A stretch of 64,000 nucleotides of DNA from Pichia kudriavzevii (taxonomy: Eukaryota; Ascomycota; Pichiomycetes; Pichiales; Pichiaceae): assembly GCF_003054445.1 (NCBI RefSeq), contig NC_042508.1, positions 2,477,748-2,541,747 on the forward strand, given 5' to 3'. A program made the position numbers and the translations under genes. This document shows, in pieces, positions 36,823 through 46,710 of this stretch. The notes below the pieces were generated by a model. It saw only the letters and a program-made list of their open reading frames with translations. It did no database searches and was not told the origin of the DNA. Every line of letters starts with the position of its first letter. Within the stretch, counting starts at the first letter, position 1.

Positions 36823-38226
36823 TTATATTTTCACATACTCAAAGTTTAACTTTTTCATCTCTAACTCTGAGTCAATTTTGTTCCATTTGGTGTTTTTAAG
36901 TTTAAGATTAGATCGAACCCAATCTAATTCGGTAATAGTCTCCTTGAAATCCCAACTTAACTCATCAATTGAAAAGTTCTCAACGCCATCTGAAGCGAAC
37001 ACTAAATTCTGCACATTCTTTGCTAATCTGCTGAAGTTTCTAATTGGTATTTCGCATTTCTCGATCAAGATATCAACCCGTAAAGCATTTATTCTATAAT
37101 TGTTGGGGTTTTCAAGGAACTTAAAATCAATCTCGGACGGCTTATCAAAGTTTTCAATTGTCAAAACATCCAAATTCTTGGGGATTTCAAAAACTTCATT
37201 TTCCCCCAAGTCTTCATCCAACCTTAACCTTATGTTTTTGACAAAATCCGGAAGAAATTCAAACCATTGGGATGGTAGATTTCTGTCGGCGATTGTGTCC
37301 ACTTTGTTCATATATTCCATGATATGTTTTAAATTACCGGTATATATCAAATCAGTTCCAATCCATCGAAACATTATCCAATTATCGTCATTTTCATTGA
37401 AACCATGACAAGAAACACTGTGACACCATGGTGGATTGATTGGATTATCCAACGCCAAGTTTATATAAATTTTAACACTAGATGTTTCTAATTCAAGTAG
37501 TCTCTTTGAAATTTTCCAAAAAAGTTCATTGCTTAACAACCCCATATTAACGTGAACTTCCAATTCAAACTTTATTCTTATATTTTCAACCCTCAAAATT
37601 GAATTTATTAAATTCTTGATAGAGCTACAATCTTCCAGCTTCCATATTTCAAATTGATGAATCACAAATGTATATTCCCCTTTAGAACTAATTTCCATGA
37701 GTTTTTCTGGGTTACCTAAATTGGTGGCCAATTGATATGTACTCAATTCAACTTTGTTGTGAAATGATCTAGGTAAGACTTGTTCGGATACTTCATTTGA
37801 GAGCTCGTAGAAATGGTTATTCTGTGAGTAATAGTGTAAGTCAAATAACTCCTGGAAATATTGGGGTTCATACATTAAATTCATCCCATCTGAAGAATAA
37901 CGTCTTTTGAACTTTGAGATAGTAATTTTTCCTTTCTTTAATAACTTTTCAAATACTAAAATCTTGTTTGTAATTTGCATACGATCTTCAATGAACACAT
38001 CAAAATTAAAATTGATCCATTTGTTATTGTATATTGATATCTTCAAGTTCTTCAGGAATACCATGCTCAAAAATGAGTCACTTTCAATGTTTTCATAGTT
38101 ATTAATCAAAAATAGTACGATTTCGGAGATGTTGAACCATCTCCGTAATGACAAATTAACTATATGCGATTGTATTTCGATAGGTAATTTTCTCAAAACG
38201 AACCAAGCCCCGTCTGTATCCATCAT
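36823..38226 (-). CDS. F-box-like protein, lineage-specific, function unknown
   Basis: 467 residues from the ATG at 38226 (MMDTDGAWFVLRKLP); further upstream the frame begins only with TTG. Near the N-terminus, VLRKLPIEIQSHIVNLSLRR resembles the LP-x-EI-x(2)-I core of an F-box. The rest (100-467) repeats Leu/Ile/Asn-rich segments such as VLTIENFDKP and INALRVDILI, suggesting irregular leucine-rich repeats. Such proteins are commonly SCF substrate receptors, but neither Skp1 binding nor substrate can be told. It interrupts an otherwise conserved Sc neighbourhood, so it is probably a recent arrival or fast-evolving gene. Confidence 0.65.
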   Translation of the reverse strand: MMDTDGAWFVLRKLPIEIQSHIVNLSLRRWFNISEIVLFLINNYENIESDSFLSMVFLKNLKISIYNNKWINFNFDVFIEDRMQITNKILVFEKLLKKGKITISKFKRRYSSDGMNLMYEPQYFQELFDLHYYSQNNHFYELSNEVSEQVLPRSFHNKVELSTYQLATNLGNPEKLMEISSKGEYTFVIHQFEIWKLEDCSSIKNLINSILRVENIRIKFELEVHVNMGLLSNELFWKISKRLLELETSSVKIYINLALDNPINPPWCHSVSCHGFNENDDNWIMFRWIGTDLIYTGNLKHIMEYMNKVDTIADRNLPSQWFEFLPDFVKNIRLRLDEDLGENEVFEIPKNLDVLTIENFDKPSEIDFKFLENPNNYRINALRVDILIEKCEIPIRNFSRLAKNVQNLVFASDGVENFSIDELSWDFKETITELDWVRSNLKLKNTKWNKIDSELEMKKLNFEYVKI

Positions 38227-38828
38227 CTTCCTGCTTGCTAGAAGTCTGTATGAACAGATCAAAAGTATGGTGAATAGCAAGAGAAACGTGAGCGTAACAA
38301 GTATACTAGCCCCATCTCCGAGTATAATTTAAACTAACTCACTGTAAAGGTTATCGTAATCCGTACCCACTTTTTCGAGTAAATATAGCCTTATATCAGC
38401 AATTGTTGCGCTGAACAATCCAAAGTTGTATCTATATTAGACTATTAACATCCATGTCTTCAATATGATTAACTACTCGATAATAAAATCAAATTACGGC
38501 TTTTTTTGGCTAAGGTTCATAACCTTAAAAGCAGGTCTTCCTCAAAGGCACAGTCCAGGGGGTATTGCACCTAACTAAAAAATACCACCTCTATCATTGC
38601 TTAGTTTGACATGTTTGTAGTACTGATTGATAATTCTCTCTTCTTATATAAGTGAACTGATCATTGCAGAAGAACGATCAGACCAGGTAGTATTAATGCT
38701 CTTCGTCTCGAATGGAATTCTCAAATTTTGTAAGGTCGCATTAAACATGAATCTCTCGTTCATTTGCACAAAACACTGTGATGCCTTTTTTTTTAGTTTG
38801 AATGTATCACTTTAATATACACGCAATA

Positions 38829-40487
38829 ATGTCAAAACTGAACAAAAATAAAACCAAAACTAGTTGGGTTGAACCCACTTGGGAAGAATTTAGCTTAGAA
38901 TATGGAGATAATCATTTCTTATCCAGCTTGAGTGGTGAGATCACTTATACTCAAAACAATGGTTTGAACCAAACATCCATTAGACAGTATAAACAATTTC
39001 AAGATCAAAACGCCGAAATAGGCTTTATGACGCCTCCGGCGGCTGACCTCCAGCTTGAAAAAGCTGTCAATGAAAACTTACATGGATTGTTTGATTGCGA
39101 AAAGTTTAATAGCTTGCCGGATTTGCAGTTAAGTGACCTTAACCAAATTGAATTTAACAATTATCTCAAGTTAAATCGTGTTGTTGAGTTCCAAATAAAT
39201 GATACTGAGGAGACCAGATTAAATTCAACAAATGCTGTTGAATTCCCAACTCACGAATCAGTCATGAGAACGGGGTTAGTTTTCAATTCAGGTGGTCTAC
39301 CTGTTCATTCAATGTGGTGCCCCCTCAAATTCAATGACAAAAAATACTTGTTTTTATCCGTTGTTGAAGAAGATACCGAACTGAGTGAATTCTCAACGAG
39401 CTCTTCCTGTATTCGAATTCTTGAATTTGATAATGGTAAATTTGAATTAACTAAAACAATCTTACTTGATTCTGTAGTAAAGGAATTTCAATTTTCAACA
39501 ATCTCTTCAGACAGTATTGCTTTATTAGGTTTGACTTTATCTAACGGCACTATCGAAATATGGAAAATTACACAGGATACAGTCACTGGTCCAACCTCGT
39601 TTCATCGAGTGTCAAGTGGTCCAGTAATTTTAAAACTTGATAATCCTTTATTGCTACTGACATGTTGCACATTCTCAAGTACAGATACAGTTATTGCTGG
39701 TACAAACCGTGGTTATATTGCTCAGTTTAGAGTTTCTACACAAAAACTTGATTATTTGATCCCTACCAAGACGTGTGGAATTACAAATATCAAATGTTTT
39801 CTACCTGTTATGGCAGATGCCAGGAACTTGTCAGTCACTTTCTCATCCTCTGATTTTAGTAGCTATTTCATGAAGTTACCATTACCTAATTTCCGAAGTT
39901 CGATTCTTAACAATATTGCACTTTATGAAATCGGAATCACCAATAAAGATCTAATGTTTGACAGAAACACTGACCAGCTTAGTAACTTAAAAACTGTCCT
40001 ATCCGTTGAGCATCCTAATTACATTCGTGTGAGTACCATATCCAATCCAAGTAGTATGTGGAGGTATAGGCTTGATAATGATAAAGATATATCATGTATA
40101 GCCGTGCAGAAAACATCTGGGAAGATACAAGAAAATGGTCTTATGGTGTTTACTGGACATTCCAATGGTTCAGTAAGACTTTTCAACTTTTTCAATGTGC
40201 ATACGACTTATGAACGTAAGTATACATCATCGAGCATTCGTTTAATGAAGATGAATAGGTCGGCTCATAACCCGTCCAAATTCTGGCTGGATTTGAACTA
40301 TGAGGTTGGTAGATTGGGTGATATTGTAAAAAAGGATCCATTTAAACAGGTATCAATTGCTAAAACGAGAAATATTAGGATAGTTGATGACATTATGCTA
40401 TGTCCTTTATGTGTGTCTTCGCTTGATAATTCTGTAGCTGTGTTGTATGATAATGGTCTGGTTGTTCTCGAAGAGCTGTTAGTATAG
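38829..40487 (+). CDS. TFC6: WD-repeat protein, probable TFIIIC subunit Tfc6
   Basis: 552 residues from the ATG at 38829 (MSKLNKNK); an ATG 9 codons upstream is possible. A basic N-terminus is followed by a beta-propeller (about 145-552) with strands such as NSGGLPVHSMWCPL, SNGTIEIWKI and GHSNGSVRLFNFFN. Tfc6 (Sc 672 residues) is the propeller subunit of TFIIIC that binds the B box of tRNA genes. The similarity is faint, but TFC6 (YDR362C) lies close to ESF1 (YDR365C) and KEI1 (YDR367W) in Sc, both also in this stretch. Another WD protein is the alternative. Confidence 0.55.
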   Translation: MSKLNKNKTKTSWVEPTWEEFSLEYGDNHFLSSLSGEITYTQNNGLNQTSIRQYKQFQDQNAEIGFMTPPAADLQLEKAVNENLHGLFDCEKFNSLPDLQLSDLNQIEFNNYLKLNRVVEFQINDTEETRLNSTNAVEFPTHESVMRTGLVFNSGGLPVHSMWCPLKFNDKKYLFLSVVEEDTELSEFSTSSSCIRILEFDNGKFELTKTILLDSVVKEFQFSTISSDSIALLGLTLSNGTIEIWKITQDTVTGPTSFHRVSSGPVILKLDNPLLLLTCCTFSSTDTVIAGTNRGYIAQFRVSTQKLDYLIPTKTCGITNIKCFLPVMADARNLSVTFSSSDFSSYFMKLPLPNFRSSILNNIALYEIGITNKDLMFDRNTDQLSNLKTVLSVEHPNYIRVSTISNPSSMWRYRLDNDKDISCIAVQKTSGKIQENGLMVFTGHSNGSVRLFNFFNVHTTYERKYTSSSIRLMKMNRSAHNPSKFWLDLNYEVGRLGDIVKKDPFKQVSIAKTRNIRIVDDIMLCPLCVSSLDNSVAVLYDNGLVVLEELLV

Positions 40488-40561
40488 CAATGTATTATGA
40501 TGAAACTAAACAATAGTAAAATAGGAATGTAAATTATTTATAGGTTATACAGTGTAGTAAT

Positions 40562-41734
40562 TCACCAATAGACATTGAATTTGTTGTGCTTGGCATATTC
40601 ATCCAATCCGCCTACTAGATCAAACGCATCTATTCCAATGTCGCGTAGGTATTTAGCAGATAATCGTGAATCATTACCCCTTTTACACACACATATAATC
40701 TTATGATTCGGCAGTTCAGCTTTCAGAGTGTCTAGATCTTTTCTAATCAGAGATGTATAGGGGATATTAATAAGTGGTAAGTTAACGTAGTCTTTAAAAT
40801 TTGCAATTTCAAATTGTTCCGTTGGCCTGACATCTAAAATAGTGTATGAGTCTAAAGCTGATAAATCTGAAAATGATAGTCTGTACTGGTCTTCAAGGAC
40901 ATCATATTGAATGTCCCCGCAAAACAAAGAATAGTTGAAGTTTTGAATATAAGCCCTATTCATTGTATTACAAACACAGTCTTTCTTTTTACCTCTCATT
41001 TTAAAACTTTTTAACATTTGGCCATTATTATCCATGTAACCCGAATACATCATCATGATAGGTTTATAGGGATTTGAACTATTATAAAAGCCTGTCAAAA
41101 TTTTTATCGTTTCAATCGACATCATCGTTCCAACTAGACCAACGCATGGGCCTATAACACCGTTATCTGAACACGTTGCTATGTTTTCTGGTTTTGTTGG
41201 AACCGGGTTAATACACCTATAGCAGGGACCATCTTGAAAGTTTAGAACCATTAGTTGACCATCAGTTTTAACAGACGATGCGTTTACCAAAGGAATATTT
41301 AAGACCACACAAGTATCGGAAATAAGATACTTTGTAATTGGATTGTCAGTGCAATCTAAGACTAAGTTGTAATCTTTGAATATTCGTAATGAATTCAAGC
41401 TGCTCAGGCATTCAGTATGCAAATTTATGTTCAAGTGTGGATTGAGTAGGTTCATTTTCCTTGCAGCAGACTCTGTTTTATACATCCCGACGGTTGATGT
41501 GTCATGGATAATCTGACGATGTAAGTTAGACACTTCCACCCTGTCATGATCTAATAGCCCTATTGTTCCTAATCCAGATGCAGCCAAGTATAATAATGCA
41601 GAAGACCCAAGCCCACCACAACCAACAACCAAAACTTTTGATGTTTTTAATTTAATTTGCCCCTGTAATCCCTGAAAAACCGGGACTTGCATTTGGCGCC
41701 CATATCTACTATATTCTTCGCTGCTTAGTGACAT
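40562..41734 (-). CDS. UBA4: Urm1-activating E1-like enzyme Uba4
   Basis: A 390-residue two-domain protein. The MoeB/ThiF adenylation domain (1-240) has GCGGLGSSALLYLAASG, DNPITKYL, zinc-binding CYRC and CVC pairs and the catalytic Cys in ATCSDNGVIGP. The C-terminal rhodanese domain (285-390) has the active-site loop CKRGNDSR. Uba4 activates and thiocarboxylates Urm1, supplying sulfur for 2-thiolation of wobble uridine in tRNAs and for urmylation. It is adjacent to and in the same direction as an ERP gene; Sc has ERP5-UBA4 adjacent. Confidence 0.95.
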   Translation of the reverse strand: MSLSSEEYSRYGRQMQVPVFQGLQGQIKLKTSKVLVVGCGGLGSSALLYLAASGLGTIGLLDHDRVEVSNLHRQIIHDTSTVGMYKTESAARKMNLLNPHLNINLHTECLSSLNSLRIFKDYNLVLDCTDNPITKYLISDTCVVLNIPLVNASSVKTDGQLMVLNFQDGPCYRCINPVPTKPENIATCSDNGVIGPCVGLVGTMMSIETIKILTGFYNSSNPYKPIMMMYSGYMDNNGQMLKSFKMRGKKKDCVCNTMNRAYIQNFNYSLFCGDIQYDVLEDQYRLSFSDLSALDSYTILDVRPTEQFEIANFKDYVNLPLINIPYTSLIRKDLDTLKAELPNHKIICVCKRGNDSRLSAKYLRDIGIDAFDLVGGLDEYAKHNKFNVYW

Positions 41735-41832
41735 ATAAAGTGGTGGTGTTGATTATAATCCTACCTAGATAGATAAAACAAGAGAGGGAAGATAAATACA
41801 GTATAAAGGAGGTATACCCTTTTTTTTCTCAA

Positions 41833-42489
41833 TCAGACAACTTTCTGCTTGACGAAGAAATTTTTCAAATACGAGAGTTGCCACAAACCAGTTGCAACTA
41901 GTACGATGATTTGAATAATGGTCCATTTGGTAGTTGAAGAGTTTACTGATTCTGATATATCCCTGAAAGCAGCCTCCCTCAATCTGAGTAAAGACTGTTC
42001 TCTCTTAATTTGTTGTAGTTTTTTGATTAATTCGTTAGTTTGTAAGGTCAAGTACGAAACGTCATTGTCCCTCTTGGAATCAACAAGAGGTTTTGCATCA
42101 CCAACAATCAAATCAAAGAAAACCCTGTGTTTAGCCTTTTTAGACCAATTAGTATGTCTAGGAGTAATACAGAATTTGTGTTCACCAGAATCAAGAGACG
42201 TGAAGGTAAATTGGCCAATTGGAGAATTCTTTTGAGAAACAACCCTGTGGTTGTTGTCAAAGGTTTCGTCAACAGTGATTTCAACCTTTAAATTACCGTT
42301 GTTTTCAACATAGTCATTAAATTGATCATTGAATTCGTAAACTGCAAATTTACCAACCGCAATAGTATCTTTAGGTAATTCTTCGAAGAAGCACTTGGTT
42401 TCATCAGTGTTGACATAAAAGTGAAGGGCATGTGCTAGTGGTGCCAACACAAAAATTGCCCAAAGAAAAGATAGTGTACGGATAGCCAT
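41833..42489 (-). CDS. p24-family cargo receptor, alpha type (Erp5/Erp6/Erp1-like)
   Basis: 218 residues from the ATG at 42489, which starts a signal peptide (MAIRTLSFLWAIFVLAPLAHA). The luminal GOLD domain holds two Cys (KCFFEEL and HKFCITP), then a coiled coil (170-185), one membrane span (193-210) and the cytosolic tail KNFFVKQKVV with the FF motif for COPII. The LHFYVNTDETKCFFEEL start is that of the alpha subfamily. p24 proteins cycle between ER and Golgi and sort GPI-anchored cargo. Next to UBA4, it occupies the place of Sc ERP5 (YHR110W). An upstream frame extension is rejected because the signal peptide begins here. Confidence 0.9.
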   Translation of the reverse strand: MAIRTLSFLWAIFVLAPLAHALHFYVNTDETKCFFEELPKDTIAVGKFAVYEFNDQFNDYVENNGNLKVEITVDETFDNNHRVVSQKNSPIGQFTFTSLDSGEHKFCITPRHTNWSKKAKHRVFFDLIVGDAKPLVDSKRDNDVSYLTLQTNELIKKLQQIKREQSLLRLREAAFRDISESVNSSTTKWTIIQIIVLVATGLWQLSYLKNFFVKQKVV

Positions 42490-42748
42490 TATGGTTTGGT
42501 TGGTGTAATTGCGTATTACAATTGGCAGCTTCTGAAGAAATAGGTTCAAATAATAACGAGCAACACGTAAGTAAACCAGGCAAAACAAAAAGGAACACTT
42601 GTTGATTCCACGAAACCCGAATCCTTTTGAAAAGTTCGAGCTCCAAAAAAAAGCAAAAAAAATTTTATACTTTTTACTAATTTATTTCATCTTGCACCTG
42701 GAACAGATTATCAGACTAGCAACTTATTACATCTTTAGCATCAAAAAA

Positions 42749-44605
42749 ATGTCTCGTGGACAGGACGACCCAAGATTTAGTAAAGTTTTCTCAGATCCTA
42801 GGTTTAGAACGGTGAGGAAGAAGGATCTGAAGGTGCAGCTAGATGATAGATTTAACAAGAAAGACCTAAAAAAAGACTTCACTCTTTTAAAGTCCAGAGC
42901 AAAGGTTGACAAATATGGTAGGAAAATAAAGGAAAATAATGACATTGTGGATAATTTAGATAAATATTATAATGACCAAGTAGATGGTGATGACGATGAA
43001 AGTGTAGAAAGTGAAAATAGTGCTGATGATAGTGGAAAGTCAGCTAATGACATATCTGAACCTTCATCTGACTCAGATGATCAAAACTCCGAAGAAGAAA
43101 TTGGAAGCAGAAAGGAGGATGATGATGATGGTGATGAGGAGGAAAGTGGAGCCACTCAATTAGATGAAGATCCTTTGGCAATTGCCAGGGGTTTAATTGG
43201 CAATGATTCAGATTTAGATACTACATCAGATGAAGAATCGGACGAGGAGGATGAAGAAGTAGAAGCTTCTGTCGAATCTGAAGATGAAAAGGAAAAAATC
43301 CCAGAACAGGAACCGACCAATAGGATTGCTGTTGTCAACTTGGATTGGGACCACTTGAAATCCAGCGATTTGTTTGCAACCTTCAACTCTTTCCTTCCAA
43401 AAGATGGTGCCATTCAATCTGTTACAATATACAAGTCCCAATATGGTAAAGAGAGGCTAGCAGATGAAGAAATTAATGGACCTCCAAAGGAAATTTTCAA
43501 GCCATTGAAGGAAGATAACGAAAGTGATGATGATGATGGTGATAGTGACGACGATGACCTCGATGTTGCAAAAGCTAGTAAAAAATTGATTGAAGAAAAT
43601 AATGGTGAAGAAAGTTTTGATTCCACTGCACTAAGGAAATACCAATTGCAACGGTTGAGATATTACTATGCCATTGTTGAATTCAATACAACTGCAAGTG
43701 CTATTGAGATATACAAGGCATGTGATGGAACAGAGTTTGAGAGCAGTGGTAATTTTTTTGATCTCAGATACGTCCCAAATGAAATGGAATTTGATGACAC
43801 AGATATTAGAGATTCATGTACTAAGCTAACTACTAATTATCAACCAATTGAGTTTTCTACAGACTCGTTGAGAAATAGTAAACCAAAATTGACATGGGAT
43901 GAAACACCTATTGAGAGAGTTCAAATACTAACTAAATCCTTTAAACAAGGCGAACTGGATGACTTAGATTTGAAAAATTATCTTGCAAGTGATAGTGAAG
44001 ATGAACAAGTGGAAGATTCCAGTATCAACAAATATAAACAACTGGTTGGAAATTTAAGTTCCAAGAAGTCAGATTCTGAGAATGGTGAAGATGATGAGGG
44101 AGAAGATGATGTTGACATGGAAATCACATTTACACCAGGTGCCTCGATAACAGAAAAGGCTAAAAAAGAAGAAGAGTTGAGTGCAATTGAAAAACTAAGA
44201 GCCAAAGAGAAGGAGAGGCGGAAGGCACGTAAACAAAAAATCAAGGAATTAAAGAAGCAGAGTCAACAAAAGAAAAGTAGAAGGAACAATGAAGACACCG
44301 ATGAGAACAAAGAAGCCAACGAACTTGTTATGGATCACATTGGTTCCGAGGCAGCCGAATTGGACCATTTTAATATGAAAGATGTGGAAAAGCTTGAGAA
44401 ACTCAAGAATAAAAAGAACAAACACAAGAACAAACGACAACGTGAACAAGAGCGAGAGCTTGAAGAACGTCTTGCAAACCATGGCAATGAGAAGTTGGAA
44501 ATTGATGAACGTTTTTCTGAAATGCTTGATAATCATGCCTTCGTTGGTGGTTCAGCATTATTACAACAGGAAAGAAAGAAGACAAAGAAGGAGAAAAAAC
44601 ATTAA
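42749..44605 (+). CDS. ESF1: 18S rRNA biogenesis factor Esf1
   Basis: 618 residues from the ATG at 42749 (MSRGQDDPRFSKVFSDPRF); Sc Esf1 has 628. The conserved N-terminal DPRFSKV...DPRFR and RAKVDKYGRKI blocks are present. An acidic Ser/Asp/Glu region (75-200) precedes the central NRIAVVNLDWDHLKSSDLFATFNSF, an RRM-like segment, and a basic coiled tail ends the protein. Esf1 is a nucleolar protein for early 18S pre-rRNA cleavage. The frame extends 50 codons upstream without conservation. An A-rich AAAATTTT stretch near 42660 may be an RRPE. Confidence 0.93.
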   Translation: MSRGQDDPRFSKVFSDPRFRTVRKKDLKVQLDDRFNKKDLKKDFTLLKSRAKVDKYGRKIKENNDIVDNLDKYYNDQVDGDDDESVESENSADDSGKSANDISEPSSDSDDQNSEEEIGSRKEDDDDGDEEESGATQLDEDPLAIARGLIGNDSDLDTTSDEESDEEDEEVEASVESEDEKEKIPEQEPTNRIAVVNLDWDHLKSSDLFATFNSFLPKDGAIQSVTIYKSQYGKERLADEEINGPPKEIFKPLKEDNESDDDDGDSDDDDLDVAKASKKLIEENNGEESFDSTALRKYQLQRLRYYYAIVEFNTTASAIEIYKACDGTEFESSGNFFDLRYVPNEMEFDDTDIRDSCTKLTTNYQPIEFSTDSLRNSKPKLTWDETPIERVQILTKSFKQGELDDLDLKNYLASDSEDEQVEDSSINKYKQLVGNLSSKKSDSENGEDDEGEDDVDMEITFTPGASITEKAKKEEELSAIEKLRAKEKERRKARKQKIKELKKQSQQKKSRRNNEDTDENKEANELVMDHIGSEAAELDHFNMKDVEKLEKLKNKKNKHKNKRQREQERELEERLANHGNEKLEIDERFSEMLDNHAFVGGSALLQQERKKTKKEKKH

Positions 44606-44891
44606 GCTTGTGGTTTACCCTTCCAGTGTCTCAAGCATATATAGAAGTTCTAAATATTATGTACCAATACTAAAAGCATGTAATAGTGATCCAAAATGAT
44701 AAACCCATTGGTATGTTCAGGTGAAGAAACCTATAAGGGTAATGCCATATATCCTTCTGAGCAGGGAGCTCACGAGCCTCGCAGAATAATTTCTGGGCTA
44801 AAATTGGAATTTTAAACTCTGCCCCACAGGTTAGTTAAAGTGCAGGCTTTTTCACCTTCCAAGCAATCATCGATCTAAGAAGAATCGGAAC

Positions 44892-46484
44892 ATGGGTAAC
44901 AGTCCAAGTACAGAAGATAAGTTTCAAACTCTCACGGTTACAAGAGAAAAATTGCACCAGACCTTTCGTCGTTTAGCCAAGGAGAGGACGCCAAGTGTTG
45001 ACCTTTTAACTATATCTAGGGGAATATTTGGAGAAGTGAGAGGACTGGATGAAACTGTCTCTTTAGAACATCTAAAAGACAAGACTGGTGTAAATGATGA
45101 TAATATCTGGAAACTTTACAAAAGCCTCTCTAAATGGCCATGCCTTCGTGATTTAAATCAAGAAGATTATAATTATTTTACTTTAGGAGAAATAGTGATC
45201 TTGACGTTCTTGCTGAATGGTGGTTTTAGGAAACTAGGACTAGATGGGAACTACTTTACTAAATTGGTTTTCATTTTGGCTGCTCATGTTAAAGGTGAGA
45301 ACAAGTGCCAAGCTGAGAAACAAAGTATGGAAATCGAACAAGCTGATGATACCAAAAATGAAGAAGTTGAAGTGATTGTACAGGATGGTGTTATAAAATG
45401 GGAATTACTGCCCATTGTTCAATCGTTTGATCAAGTGGAGGCGGGAATCATGGATAGACACACATTGGAGGAATTAATCAAAGCATGTTTGTCTATGTCG
45501 GTAATGAGATATATTGATAACGCATTTGATATTGATTACAAACACCAGATCAGTTCGTTGGTTCACACTATATACAGTGAAGGATTAACGCTACAGAAAT
45601 TTGAAAATAACGTTGTAGACTTTACGCCTAATCTTTTGATCCCACTAACCAATCTGTTTGGCAAATTGTTGCTGCCGGATGATCCATCGTTGCATACGGA
45701 CGGAAAGAATTTAAGCATCCCCCTGCTTGCACAACTCTCAACAGTGACAAATATTGAAAAGATGCTGAAATCAAAAGCCTTGTACCAAGGTTCAAGGGAC
45801 GGATTTTCAATCAATTCGATATTGACCCATACAAGTAATTACAACGCAGAGACAGTTTTATTGATTACCGGGAAAATTGCTGATAAGGGAAAAGGGTTGT
45901 TTTATAAGTATTTCCCTCGATTCCATCCAGTGGTGGAGGCAGAACCAGTTGTAGGGAAAAGGTTCCAAATGGCAATAATACTCAATGCTCCCTGGCGAGT
46001 CTCAAATACTAAGAATTTCTGTGACGACTTGACTGTAGTGCAGCTGTCTCCGAGACAGATGACATTAAAATCTAAGGAGGCGTGCTTTTATTTCAGTAAC
46101 ATTGGTTTAGGACTTGGGGTAGGCAGCCCACCCCCACTGAAATCCAAACATGGAGGCAAGATTACCTTTAGGTTAAGGGGCATATCTTTGACTATCGACA
46201 ATTCTCTCGAAGTGGGTAATTGGAGGGTTGAGGATGTATCTGATAGTATGTTTGGCTCTACCTCTGGAGCGCCATCTATATATGGGGACTGGTGGTTCAA
46301 AATACGAGAGGTCGAGGTTCTTGGACTCGGAGACAATGAAACTTTCAGTGAACAAAAGCGTCGTTTGGAGTGGGAGGAGAAAGAAGCAGAGCGTCGACAG
46401 GGGCTCAATGATTACAAGGAGGGTCGTGCGTTGCTTGAGCTTGCGGGAATTGTAGGACAAGGGGGTTCTGGTGGATCTGTTTGA
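44892..46484 (+). CDS. RTC5: TLDc-domain protein Rtc5
   Basis: 530 residues (Sc 567). MGNSPSTED at the N-terminus suits N-myristoylation, which Sc Rtc5 undergoes. The TLDc domain lies at about 300-490, with a Gly-rich segment GLGLGVGSPPP and LTIDNSLEVGNWR. In Sc, Rtc5 and Oxr1 are TLDc proteins that act on V-ATPase assembly at the vacuole. RIO1, its neighbour in Sc (YOR118W-YOR119C), lies 4 kb downstream here, separated by three other genes. Confidence 0.87.
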   Translation: MGNSPSTEDKFQTLTVTREKLHQTFRRLAKERTPSVDLLTISRGIFGEVRGLDETVSLEHLKDKTGVNDDNIWKLYKSLSKWPCLRDLNQEDYNYFTLGEIVILTFLLNGGFRKLGLDGNYFTKLVFILAAHVKGENKCQAEKQSMEIEQADDTKNEEVEVIVQDGVIKWELLPIVQSFDQVEAGIMDRHTLEELIKACLSMSVMRYIDNAFDIDYKHQISSLVHTIYSEGLTLQKFENNVVDFTPNLLIPLTNLFGKLLLPDDPSLHTDGKNLSIPLLAQLSTVTNIEKMLKSKALYQGSRDGFSINSILTHTSNYNAETVLLITGKIADKGKGLFYKYFPRFHPVVEAEPVVGKRFQMAIILNAPWRVSNTKNFCDDLTVVQLSPRQMTLKSKEACFYFSNIGLGLGVGSPPPLKSKHGGKITFRLRGISLTIDNSLEVGNWRVEDVSDSMFGSTSGAPSIYGDWWFKIREVEVLGLGDNETFSEQKRRLEWEEKEAERRQGLNDYKEGRALLELAGIVGQGGSGGSV

Positions 46485-46710
46485 AGACAAAATGAGTTAC
46501 GTAATATAAACTCCTACTTAGATCCTTTATCGTCCGGTAAAAATTGAAGATGTTGATCTTCCCAGAATTGATTGTTGAGATTGAAAATAAGAATTTGTGC
46601 ATCGAATTTTTTTTCTTTTTTTGATTTTCCTTCTCTTTAATACTGCCTTTTTTCTTTCCTGTCTTTGTTCTCTAAACGTTCCCGGAATAGAGTGTTACAC
46701 ACAGTAGATC

